A stretch of DNA of 64,000 nt from Phlegmacium glaucopus. Lineage: Eukaryota; Basidiomycota; Agaricomycetes; Agaricales; Cortinariaceae. This document shows positions 46,788 through 56,679 of the stretch, one piece after another. The notes below the pieces were generated by a model that was not told the origin of the DNA, ran no database searches, and worked only from the letters and a program-made list of their open reading frames with translations. The DNA lies in contig MU130354.1 of the NCBI GenBank assembly GCA_015039465.1, positions 167,848 to 231,847 of the forward strand, in the 5' to 3' direction. Numbering within the stretch: the first letter of the stretch is position 1; each line of letters begins with the position of its first letter. Made by a program: the position numbers and the translations under genes.

Positions 46788-47095
46788 TCTTGACATAGTC
46801 TCTGTCAATAAACCTTCCGTCGGCTCCAGAGTCTATTAAGGACAGAAAGGAGTTTACTTCTCTGGTATCAGTCGTCTCAATGCTGACTTTGAGTTCCAGT
46901 GATTTAGAGTCAGCATCGAGGGAGCCAATAGTGAACTTTTTTGGGAGGGTTCTTTCCCATCGGGGTTGGAACACTCAGATTTTTTTTGGAATTTCTGATG
47001 TTTGTACGACTTGAATGCTTTCAACTGTCTTGTTTATTTCATCAATGCTATCTACATGTAAAACAGAGAACTGGTTGGTCGTTGACAGCAAGGGC
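46788..47095 (-). pseudogene. Gypsy protease active-site half
   Basis: Reads FQPRWERTLPKKFTIGSL, a beta-rich stretch, then SLIDSGADGRFIDRDYVK, containing the D-S-G-A active site of retroviral-type aspartic proteases. Upstream text (NKTVESIQVVQTSEIPKK, then a TGA at about 46979) joins toward gag. The frame is cut after the VKTN codons by the 4.5-kb transposon. Confidence 0.85.
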
Positions 47096-48064
47096 ATCAG
47101 GAAAAATGATTTTGGCCCTAGGTAGCCTTGGGTAATTTGTTAGTATCACATCACTACTCAGGACATCCCAGGACACCCCAGGACACCCCAGGACATCCTA
47201 GAGCAGCACAGGTAAAATTTGAGTGTTACACACTTATCCAAGGACACCTCAGGACAACCTAGGACAGCATAGATAAAGTTTTGACTGTCACCCATTTTCT
47301 CAGGACACCTTGAGTGTATCCTGGTGCATTGACCATCTGGATTAAATCACATCAGGAGGCCCTGGGAGTCCCTTGGAATTTATGAATTTTGCTAGAAAAT
47401 CTTTAACCGCTGCGTCCAGGAAAGTATTTTGCAGTTTTCTCAATAAGGAGAGCTGCTATTAATATAATTTAAACATATTCAGGGTCCTAAAACAATTCTC
47501 TACCATCTTTAAAAAATTTCCTTTTTTGGAATTTATGTAATCTACCCTGACCCAGCACCATATGCTTGAAATCATGCTTATCTGTGATCATGTGACCAAT
47601 GGTCTGTGCGCCATCCAAAAGATATATAAACCACCCACAATTTTGTTTTCTTATTTCCTACTTCCCCAGTATTATACTAGTATATTTATGTATCATTTTA
47701 TTATTATTTTATTACTAGTATATATGATGTTTAGAATAATTGAATATAATTTTATTATTATTATTATTATTCTGTTGTGTGAGACCACTCAAATATCTGG
47801 TTTATATATGTTTTCTAGCATCAGATCCAAAGGGACTAAGGCTGCCTCAGGATGCTCTCAGGTTGCCTCAGGATGCTCTCAGGTTGCCTCAGGTTGCTCT
47901 CAGGTTGCCTCAGGTTGCCTCAGGTTGCCCCAGGACAGCCTAAGACTTTTCATACATAGGTAACTTGCACCCCAGGGCAACCTCTTGACCTGAGTGCCCT
48001 GAGCTGCCTGGGGCACCCCAGGACATTTCAGGACAGCCTAGGGCAGAAGTCATTTTTCCTGATG
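47096..48064. mobile_element. 969-bp MITE with CATCAGGAAAAATGA ends
   Basis: Perfect 15-bp inverted repeats: CATCAGGAAAAATGA (47096-47110) and TCATTTTTCCTGATG (48050-48064); weaker similarity extends inward (GCCCTAGG). Both halves are built of CCCAGGACA / CCTCAGGNTGC iterations (47160-47310 and 47840-48040) around an AT-rich centre (47660-47780). It separates Gypsy gag from protease. The target duplication is at most 2 bp (AT), or none is visible, so the superfamily is uncertain. No real coding frame; the serine/glycine/alanine-rich frame at 47840 is repeat sequence. Confidence 0.82.
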
Positions 48065-48372
48065 GGCGTGCAGTTCACTTGCTGTTTTGGCAAAAATCCT
48101 TTAAATTGTCAGTCTGACTTTCGTGTTCAGCGTTCTCTGAAGGTTCTGTCGGTTCCAGATCAGGTACTTTGTCATATTCAGCCAGCCGGAACTCCAAGAG
48201 GGTATGGAGTTTGTCATTGGTCATTGTTTGGATGTCAAAACGTTTTTTGCAATGTCTCCCGATGTGTCCGACGCCTCCGCACCAGAAGCACAACAGCGGT
48301 ACAGAACCTGCTTTTTGGGCCATGTCAATGTCCATAGGTACCGGGTTTCCTGGAGTTGGTACGAGGTGTGCA
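48065..48372 (-). pseudogene. Gypsy gag zinc-knuckle fragment, fused in frame to Copia
   Basis: Reads LVPTPGNPVPMDIDMAQKAG, then LCFWCGGVGHIGRHCKKRFD, a CCHC zinc knuckle, and FRLAEYDKVPDLEP. The 155-codon open frame 48542-48075 starts in Copia protease text and runs without a stop into this Gypsy gag text at about 48372, a chimeric frame made by the junction of two elements. There is no LTR or target duplication at the junction. Confidence 0.8.
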
Positions 48373-48559
48373 TTCAAAGCACCAATGGACAATAGATTTA
48401 TGGGTGCATCAGGAGTGTGAAGACATCCTTGAAGAGTGAATAAGACATATTGGTTCCAGTAAGGAACACAAAAGGACACATCTCCGGAGGCCATTGCAGA
48501 AAGAGACCCACAGTTTGCAGTACCAAATTCAACAGCACCCAAAGTATTGTATGTGCAAA

Positions 48560-49126
48560 TGTTACATTCCGTCTTATGTTACTCCGGTCCAGCTCCGTCA
48601 GAGCTGTTTCCAGTAGTCCGTACTCCGTACAGTGCCTTCCCTTATATCCCAAACTACTCTTCCTATGTTCAACTCCGAGACTTCTCCGTATCATTCCGGT
48701 TCCTCCGACTATGCTCCAAACCCATTATCACTTCTTCGCCACTACCACTATTCTTTGTCATCATCTTTCCCATCATCAGTCAGCACACCAGCCATGGATT
48801 ATTCACCCAAGAATGCAGGACCTTTCCCGGGAGCAGAACGCAGCACTTATATTTATATTCTATATTTCGGTTGCAATTCCTTTTATATTTAAAGTACTCG
48901 AACTTGTATGTTTTCCCTTAGTTCGAATATCAACTTAGTTCCCCTCCTCTTGTTTTTCCTCTAAGTCACTGAGGTCTTCCGACTTGTTACTTTCTTCTTC
49001 CGTTCCGAAATCAGGACACCTTAGGAGCTGGGCGGCACAGCACATACACTGAGGCCAACGTCCTTTCCGGGTTACTGTTCCGGAGTAACTCCGACGTGAC
49101 TTCTCCTTTTTGTCTTAAACTTAACA
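48560..49126 (+). mobile_element. Solo LTR, family LTR-1, copy E
   Basis: 567 bp, TGTTACATTCCG...CTTAACA, with perfect target duplication GCAAA (48555-48559 and 49127-49131). It sits in the Copia protease coding region. Confidence 0.93.
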
Positions 49127-50605
49127 GCAAAAGAGATTATGATCCCTAATGATGTAGTCTGTACAACCAGAATCAAGGCACAAATTAAATTGTTCCCCAA
49201 GAGAAAGGAAGGCGACATGATTGATATTGGTTGAGGAAATAGCTGCAAAGGAATTAGGATGTTCACGCATAAGGTAGAGGTCACGGTGGATATTCTCATT
49301 CGAAGCAGTAACTGACAATACAGATAATGTTGTGATAGAAGGTAATAAAGTTTGGTCATCAAGTGTATCAGGAGATGGTGATGAAAAAGACTGGGGATTG
49401 GGATCGCACATTGTGGAATCCTCAGGTAAGTTAAAGGATTCATCCAAACTTGCCAATAGCATTGCAACAAATTTGCCCTTGTCCCGTTTATATGCCCACG
49501 CTGTCCTTCCATCCTGCCACCTGGATTAAAGCAGGTAGGTCCTGAGTGACCTGTTCTTCTGCAGTTGCCACAAATCTGTACTGTAGCAGTAGTTCATTCA
49601 GCAGTAGTGTTGCTAATAGATACGGCATTGCTGGAACTGGTTTTCTGTGGAGGAGAGATTGTTGTTTGCAAGGTAGTCAAAAGACGAGTGGATCATGGAG
49701 CATGATGAGCAGAGTGGAATATTGTTTCCAATTCCAACACGTTCTTGGTGATCATGACAAATGCACCGTAATCTTGATCTCTGGCAGCAGTGATGCGGTT
49801 GGGTAAATCGGCATGCAACATGTTATAGGCAGGAACATGAGGTAGTCCACACACAAACTGGCTGATACAAAGTTTTATGCTGAAAGGGAATTTGGCAGAC
49901 TGAATACGAGAGATCCCAGCGCACCATTTGGAGACATATTCCTGAACACGACCGGGAATGCAAACATTATTGCTGAGGGAATGCAAGAGTTCAGCACAGT
50001 CTGCGAAATTACAAGTCCCATAATAGTGGACAAGGGTCTGGTGAATGTTAAGCGCTGTCCTTGCAACAAGATTGTGGGAAGGGAGCAGTCCACAAGGAAT
50101 GGAACCTATTCATGATGTAAGGATGTGTTGAGTGGCATTATCATCATCCCACCAGTGCGTCAGAGCTGTCAAATCTGCCGGTGTTGGAGAGACTGGGAGA
50201 ATGGGTAATAGAGCTGGTATACAATCCAGTTGTGATGGATCAAGAGCCTCGGAAGGATCCAGTATGTGCTCTATCAATCCATTTGCTTGCAGCAACAACA
50301 TCACAGCATCATCTCAGGTGAAAAAATCAAACCTGTTTGTGAGAAGGGGAATATGGGAAACACTAGGTAATGATTTAGAAGAAGAAGCTAAAGACGAAGA
50401 TGATGAGGGAGGGGGAAGACAATACACATATTGTACAGGAGCTGAAGTCTGATGTTGTATGGGTAATTTATTGTTTATTGGATGATGATGTGAAGGTGCC
50501 GATGACGACAATAAAGGATGCGACAGAAGTTGAATGGATATTGGGTTGAATAAAGGGATGGGATATGTTGGTAAAGGTGGTTGAAAATAAGGTGGATTGT
50601 TCATT

Positions 50606-51210
50606 TAGTGTTTGAAGGTCCGGTTATGAGACCGGAAAAAGACCGTAACCAGACCAGACTGGACCAGAAAAAGACCAGACCAGTGGTCTGGTCTTTTGAT
50701 TTTTGGGAATCAAAGACCGGAAAAAGACCGGTCTCAATTAACCGGTCTTTTGAGGCTCAGACCGGTTTGAACCAACAGAGGAGTAGCCATAATTTACCCC
50801 TTTCCAACGAGCCCAAGATCATAAAAATCCAATTAAAACTAGCTGAGAAATAAATAGATCTGTAAAATAGTCTAAAATATTCGCTAAAATAAGGCATTTT
50901 ACTAGTATTACTGTAGAAAATCCAAATCCTAACGGAATTTAATGTTCTTAGGCTCGTTCGGAAGCTATTATTAAACTTAACAACCGTTTTTGATACAAAA
51001 ATATATATTTGTCAGCATAAAACCAGTTACAGACTGATTAAGACCAGTTAGGACCAGGACCAGTCCTAGGACCGAAAAAACCGATGTAAACCGGTCCTAA
51101 GCGGTCCAGTCCAGTCTTTTTTGATCCTAGGACCGAAATGGACCGGTTACGGTCTCGGTTAAAGGCCTTGAGGGTCAAAAAACCGGACCAGACCGGACTT
51201 TTAAACACTA
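50606..51210. mobile_element. hAT-type MITE (TAGTGTTTGAA family), copy 2
   Basis: 605 bp. Ends TAGTGTTTGAAGGTCCGGTT and CCGGACTTTTAAACACTA, with a perfect 8-bp target duplication TGTTCATT (50598-50605 and 51211-51218). The interior is dominated by GACCGGTC/AGACCAGACC motifs. Termini match copy 1 (8340-9461), but the interior repeat differs (GGTTAGGTTAG there). Inserted in Copia gag. Confidence 0.92.
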
Positions 51211-51810
51211 TGTTCATTGGTGGATGTTTGTATTGTTTAGGTGGTATGGAAAAACCAGGGTTATTATACAAGGAATGAACAGATGAAAAAGAAATATTAT
51301 GTAAAAAGTGTGTAAATGGAAGCTCAGACAAGTGATCTCTATTGATGGGGATATGTGTAATACAAGGCGAAAGTTGATTATATGCATGGTTTGAATTTGG
51401 AATAAAGTGATAAGGAACTTCAGGAATTATATAAGGAAGTGAAGGACGTCCATGTGTAGAGGGGAAAAATAAAGTATCGGAATCAGATGCTATGACATGT
51501 GCCTGAGGTGAATGTATGCAAGGATCAATGAGTGTAGGCTATTCATTGCCATCAGAGATGCTGTCCTGGTAAAGTTTTCCTCCCCAGACATGTTGTTCAT
51601 TCAGACCGGAAGGAGTCGGAGTGTTTAAGTTCATTTTTGCAGATTATATCATTTATATGTGCAAAAATTTGTGCGCAATCGCATTTACAGTAATGCCAGG
51701 CATGTTGACAATGAAGAGTGCACTTGAAGGTTGAATGAACTATAATAAAAACAGAAAAAATATTGAGTTGTCCTTTTCAGACACATCTCTAGGGTCTAGC
51801 TCAGAACCGC

Positions 51811-52942
51811 TATTGCACACCAATACTGATTGGTAGCATGAGAAGAAAGCTTAACAGTTGCCATCATGAAAATAAGCGGACTTTGAATTCACTTACCTAT
51901 CTTGGAAGCGGCCCTGAATCGTGTTCCTGGTCAACAAATCATTCATTCAACAATATCATCCTCATCGCTCATCTTATTTGCAATGTCTCACACTATGCTG
52001 TCTATCGTTTACACTATTGACATGCTCCTAAGCATCTACCATCCACTTGTTCCTTGGCTAGTGATCTAGCAAAGCGATCAATCTACTATTTGCATCAGTC
52101 ATTGGCTCGTGTTTGATTGTATCTTTGGTCCATCATTTCAAGAACGGCCTCTTTATGGACACATCAGCCACATCTCCCATTATGTCAGAGGCTTTGTCAT
52201 TGTTGTTGTGGCTATGGACCCACAAGTTTTTGCTTCAGCCATCTATCTTGCCGCACAACATGGGATCATGGGCAAGTAGTATTTTCTCGGGAACAAGGCT
52301 GCACCTTTCAAGTGTTGACTCAGGACCTTTCACATTTTTGACATGACCACACACCTATGGAGCCGATATATTTTTGCTATTGGAATATGTACACTGCCTT
52401 CTTTTCTTTTCTCTCGCACTTTGACACTTTACAGATTTTTTTTATTGTTCCTTCTTCTTTTCCATTGTTCTTTTCTTCTCACAGCTGTCCTCTCTTTATC
52501 TTTCTTCCTTTGACAGCACATACTTCTTTCTTTTTATTGTTCTACATAGCCTCATCCTTAGGGTATAAATACTGCTATTTTGTACCAGGATAGGTAGTTA
52601 ATCCCAATCCATTCTTAGTCCCCTACAGTCATCATCTCAGTGGAGTTCTAGTGAATTCCTCCCTCAAGTTCGCTTTTTCAGCCTTTTATCTGTTACTGTC
52701 CTATATTGTCCACTGCTATAGTCTCACTGAAGACTCTTTCTTACCCATCCTCATCCTCATCCTCTACCTCAGTCACCTTCCAAGATATTCATCCTCATCC
52801 TCCTCTACTCTCTTCTAACCAAGTGTGCTTACTAGTGTCTGGTTATACCTTCCCTAAATGAACACAGGGGGATATTCTGACCTAAAGTCTGGTCCAGTTC
52901 CCTCTGGTTGGTGTTTTATATCAACACAAACAATGATTTATA
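51811..52942 (+). mobile_element. 1.1-kb TAT...ATA repeat, copy 3
   Basis: Starts TATTGCACACCAATACTG and ends ...CAATGATTTATA. Flanks CCGC/CCAC are a 4-bp duplication with one mismatch. Shorter than copies 1, 2 and 4 because of a deletion after about 52255, which also removes the end of the 166-codon frame. More diverged, so older. Confidence 0.78.
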
Positions 52943-52959
52943 CCACCCGGGGCCCGTAA

Positions 52960-53230
52960 CCTGATGAGATTAGATCTAGACGCAGAGAGTGTAGCCTCAG
53001 TGTCGGAAAGTAGTAGTTGACAACTAAATGTATTTACCTAGATGCAGAGAGTGTACTAGGGTATGAGTTAGCTATACATCTGTATGGTAATGAAGGAACA
53101 ATGTATGCCTCAGTGTCGGAAAGTAGTAGTTGACAACTGAGGAGTAAAAATGAAAAAGAGTATGTAATAAATGAATGATAGTGTCACATAATCTAATGAT
53201 GACCTGACCTTATACTAGGTCAACATCTAC
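52960..53230. repeat. Interspersed repeat with internal duplication
   Basis: Contains two copies of GCCTCAGTGTCGGAAAGTAG followed by TAGTTGACAACT (about 52995 and 53107) and GAGAGTGTA twice. The same text, diverged, occurs at 7505-7620 and 10110-10290. No terminal repeats defined. Confidence 0.65.
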
Positions 53231-53520
53231 CTCCACCATATTGTTCTCTCATCTGTCCTAGCTATCAAATATTGTTCATTTAGTCATATAGTGTTGGTAA
53301 ACCAGCCTATTCTACCTCTAAATTATACTTAGCCTTCAAGATTTAGCTCTGATCTTGATCTGATTGGACTGATATCCTGGTATTGCAGTTCTTGATATCT
53401 AAAAACATGTAAGTTTTAATTTCCTTATGTTTCTCAAGTATATTAGAGCTCTAACTGTTTGAAACTTCAATCTACAGTTACAATTCACCAAATTTCCTCA
53501 CATTTACCTTTTGACCAGTC

Positions 53521-54936
53521 ATGCCCCCAAAAGGAGCTCAAGCTTGAACAGCTAACCTTGAAAATCTCCAAAAGGCAAGAGATGCTAACCCTCTAAAAAA
53601 TTCTGCAGCTTCAGCCTCAGCTTCAGCTTCTGCAAACTTTGAGAGTACAGTAATTTAATATCAGCAGCAACTTGCAGATATAGAGGATCAAATTACTTCT
53701 CTTGAAGTTGAGCTAGAAAAGTCTCATGAGCAGTGTTCTAAATTCTCAGAACTTCTGGAGAATGCTCAAAAATATATTGAGCAGTTAAGATCTGCACTTG
53801 GAGTTGAAAGAGATTGTTACAAAGATCTTTATTGCCAGTTGCAAAATGAATGTCATGCTCAGCAGCATGCCAGTAAAGGCAAAGATGTTCTTAAGGAAAA
53901 GGTTGCTGAGTTGGTGGAATATGAGCAGAAAATAATGAAGGAGGTCAAGGAGCTCCAAAAGCATTCTGATCTTGATGCTCAATATGCAATATGTAGATGT
54001 TCTAAAGACAGACAATGAACATTTGCAGAAAGAGCTCTCAAGCAATTCAGAAGGAGTGGTAGCTACCACTATAGTCACAATAGAATGGCAATTTCCATTG
54101 AGCTGTTGTGTAATGTGCCATAGTTTCTATGAAAGGCCTTTCATAAACTTGCCATGTCTCTTTCAATCCTTTCAATCCCTTTCAATTCCTTTCAATCTTT
54201 TCAATCCTTTCAATAAATAATCAGTTATTTTCTATGTACCCCTGAACCCTAACAGAACCTTAACAGAACCCTAAATGGACCCTAACTGAACCCTAACTGA
54301 AACATATTAAGAGAGGCCATAAAATGACCTCAGCAACAAGATAAAATGCACAAAAAGCCATAATATTCCATGAGGTAGATTATGTAATTTACCATATTCA
54401 ATTTACAATCATATTGAAAAGGATTGAAAGGGATTGAAAGGAATTGAAAGGATTGAAAGGATTTGAAGGAATTGAAAGAATTGAAAGAATTGAAAGAATT
54501 GAAAGGATTGAAAGGATTGAAAGGATTGAAAGGAATTGAAGGAATTGAAAGAATTGAAAGAATTGAAAGAATTGAAAGGATTGAAAGGATTGAAAGGGAT
54601 TGAAAGGGATTGAAAGGGATTGAAACAAGGATTGAAAGAGACATGGCAAGTTTATGAAAGGCCTTTCATAAAAACTATGGCACATTACACAACAGCTCAA
54701 TGGCAATTGCCATTTATTGTGATAACAATGGTAGCTACTACTGTCAGAACACTATGCAAAAGAGCTTGCATATACTTGTGAAAAGCTGAAATCCATCACA
54801 AAGTGCATTGAAAGGCTCTAAGTCAGAGGTATACAATCTAAAGCGAAAATGTGCAAGGGCTACAGCAGTCAAGGAAAATGCTGTTCAGAAAGCTAGGTCT
54901 CAGGTTTTACTGGAAAAATCCAATACTTTACTCTCC
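53521..54936 (+). pseudogene. N-terminal relic of the same coiled-coil transposase family
   Basis: Starts MPPKGAQA (stop) TANLENLQKARDAN, compare MPRPTAAAQAKKAQLATARE of the 4.5-kb transposon. It continues as a coiled coil (QQQLADIEDQITSLEVELEK, SKFSELLENAQKYIEQLRSA, LKEKVAELVEYEQKIMKEVK), broken at about 54056 by an inverted-repeat element, and resumes at 54742 (LKRKCARATAVKENAVQKAR) until 54936. The conserved catalytic-like region is absent. A possible 5' intron ends just before the ATG (...TTTTGACCAG). The family link rests on the start, the coiled coil and overall layout, not on alignment. Confidence 0.5.
54056..54741. mobile_element. Long inverted-repeat element packed with GGATTGAAAG arrays
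   Basis: About 110-bp arms: GTGGTAGCTACCA...CATTGAGCTGTTGTGTAATG on the left and the inverted CATTACACAACAGCTCAATG...GTAGCTACTAC on the right. Inside the arms, CTTTCAATCC units (54160-54215) face a long array of GGATTGAAAG/GAATTGAAAG units (54418-54630). The middle (54240-54300) has telomere-like CCCTAA units. Long arms recall Mutator-like or foldback elements, but the target duplication is unclear. No gene. Confidence 0.78.
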
Positions 54937-54942
54937 CCCCTT

Positions 54943-55051
54943 ATTCCATATGGAATCCATATGGAATCCACATGGACTATATTTCAACTCACAAACAATG
55001 AACTTAAGAACACAGAATCCATGTGGATTCCACATGGATTCCACATGGAAT
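54943..55051. repeat. 109-bp palindromic element (CCATATGG/CCACATGG)
   Basis: Left arm ATTCCATATGGAATCCATAT... and right arm ...CCACATGGATTCCACATGGAAT are inverted, each made of repeated GGAATCCA units, separated by a ~45-nt spacer. It could fold into a strong hairpin. It lies where the coiled-coil relic ends. Confidence 0.7.
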
Positions 55052-55154
55052 CTGACTAAGTGTTCTTAAATATTCCTAAAGTCATGTCAATGATTTCATT
55101 TTTACACAAAACATTTGATGAGTTGGCTATATTACAAAAAGGGTTTCAACTACT

Positions 55155-56094
55155 TTAATCAATAGTTTCATATTCAGGGTCATTGACTTCCTCTGTATCA
55201 TTATCTGCCTGTTTGTTAAGAACATGTTGTGTGTAATAGAACAACATCACATGCAAAAACCAATTAAAGTTGGTTTGGGTCAGTCACTTTAAAATAGATT
55301 CAAAGCCACCAAGCCATCCATTTAGTTGTTCACATGCCTATGTATTAAAGGTCAAATTTATCAATCTATTTATTTACTTGTGCACTTGCCTGAGTATTAA
55401 ATGCTCGCTTCAAATATTTCACTCCAGCATCAGTTTCTGCCTCAATAACCAAATTTGGTGCTGATCCATCAAGTGGTGCTGGATTGCAGTACTTGCGGCA
55501 TAGGAAATCTCCCACCTGATGATTGGTATAATGATATGCATCAACAATCAGGCGGCTTGTATCTTTCCACTCTTCCCATGACCCATTGATGAGACTTGTT
55601 CGAAGAACCAAACATGCTTTGTCAATGCATATATAATCTGGTCTTGTATCCTTCTTAGGATATGTATCTTCAAGGAATTTTAAAATCTTTGTTGGTGATT
55701 CTGATTTTGCAAACTTTGTCCATGCAATGACAACACCACATGGAGCACAAATTGTTTCAACACAATAAAATTGAGCTGGGCTGAAGTAATTTTTACTTTG
55801 AGCTTCAGGTGCCTCTTCATCATGTGGCTGTACATCTTGTTCAACATTTTGATTCCAGGCAAGACCTTCATTTTGATGATTCAACATTCTCCAAACACCT
55901 GCCAGAGTTGATTTTGTTTGTGACTGCCGATGTTGAAACCAATCCTGCTGATGTTGGGGGCATGCCTGGGTACTTTTGACTTTAATATTCCTGCAACCAA
56001 CAACACGGCATCGATTTCCAAATTCGGTGACATGTGTGGCACAAAATGCTTCCCCACGTGCATTTAAAAGATCTGGAGTACAATTGTCTGCAGC
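55155..56094 (-). pseudogene. KDZ transposase, C-terminal part
   Basis: Kyakuja-Dileera-Zisupton transposase with its associated cysteine cluster. From the hAT insertion downward: CAADNCTPDLLNARGEAFC, CRVVGCRNIK, QACPQHQQDW (zinc-binding cluster), then VETICAPCGVVIAWTKFAKS, YICIDKACLVL (catalytic-like D), DAYHYTNHQVGDFLCRKYCN, APNLVIEAE. A GC-AG intron (55389-55338, GCAAGT...ATAG) joins FNTQA to CEQLNGWLGGFESILK, the family's C-terminal signature. A TGA (55286-55284) follows ILK where an arginine is expected; the frame then runs on (NFNWFLHVMLFYYTQHVLN) to TAA at 55155. The gene continues at 62810 on the far side of the hAT element. Confidence 0.85.
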
Positions 56095-56679
56095 ACAATG
56101 AGTAGTGATGTGTGGGCTTGGGCTTGAAGCCCTGGGCCGGCCCAAGCCGGCCCTCCAGAGCCGAGCCAGGCCCGAGCTGTGTTGAGAGCTTTAGGCGGCC
56201 TATGGCTCAGGCCTGGATTTTCCTAAGCCCAGGCCTTGGGCCCGAGCCGCGGCTTTGAGTCGTGAGCCTCCTGATTAAGTAAATAAAACATTCATTTCCA
56301 ACAATCTCACACTTTGGACACAACCATTATGGCTTCCAACCGGCCACCACATACCATCCGCCCTTCCCAAAAGCTAAATAAAGACAACATTGGTGAGCTC
56401 AAGGTGGCATCTCACAGGAACTTTGTAGAAGCCGCCAAGACTGATCCGAAGGGAACATCACCCCTGTCCTCTCATAAGCCGTCCAACGCCGAGCCATCAA
56501 CTCAGGCATCAAATGAAAGTTCGGAATCAGAATCCATCCCTGAAGCTGAACCAGCTCATAGCAATCCACGCAAACGCCGTGTGCCACTATCAGTATCACC
56601 TGTCGAGTCTGAGTGTGAAAACGCTTCACCTGACGATGACAACTCTGATTCACAGGCGACAGAACCTGAGAGGTCTTTA

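Larger units (their letters stand above)
34640..48372 (-). mobile_element. Gypsy chromovirus (Ty3/Gypsy LTR retrotransposon), heavily nested
   Basis: Minus-strand order of coding pieces: gag zinc knuckle (48370-48065), protease (46990-46788 and 42266-41990), reverse transcriptase and RNase H (41660-40428), integrase (39030-38542 and 37964-37430), chromodomain (36690-36390), polypurine tract (35067-35053) and 3' LTR (35052-34640). Insertions inside it: MITE 47096-48064, DNA transposon 42274-46780, 1.4-kb repeat 39038-40423, LTR-1 copy D 37965-38541 and LTR-2 36726-37126. At 48372 it is fused to Copia sequence, so the 5' LTR and most of gag are lost. Confidence 0.88.
48373..51640 (-). mobile_element. 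Copia retrotransposon, 5' half (gag and protease), broken
   Basis: Minus strand. Gag starts at about 51634 (MNLNTPTPSG, proline/serine-rich), continues after a MITE (50606-51210) with NNPPYFQPPLPTYP, then a UBN2-like Gag core (LLQANGLIEHIL, THWWDDDNATQHIL, SKWCAGISRIQSAKFP, QFVCGLPHVPAYNML). Next is the Copia protease site LDSGCTDYIIRD (about 49165), cut by LTR-1 copy E and resumed at 48542 with GAVEFGTANCGS and APINLLSIGALNAH. Integrase, RT and both LTRs are missing because the sequence switches to Gypsy gag at 48372. Stops (for example near 49685 and 49480) show decay. Confidence 0.8.

Noticed and set aside
47840..47963. Serine/glycine/alanine-rich repeat protein (ASGCSQV repeats)
   Set aside because: It is a translation of the CCTCAGGTTGC array inside a MITE; two frames of the array are open equally well.
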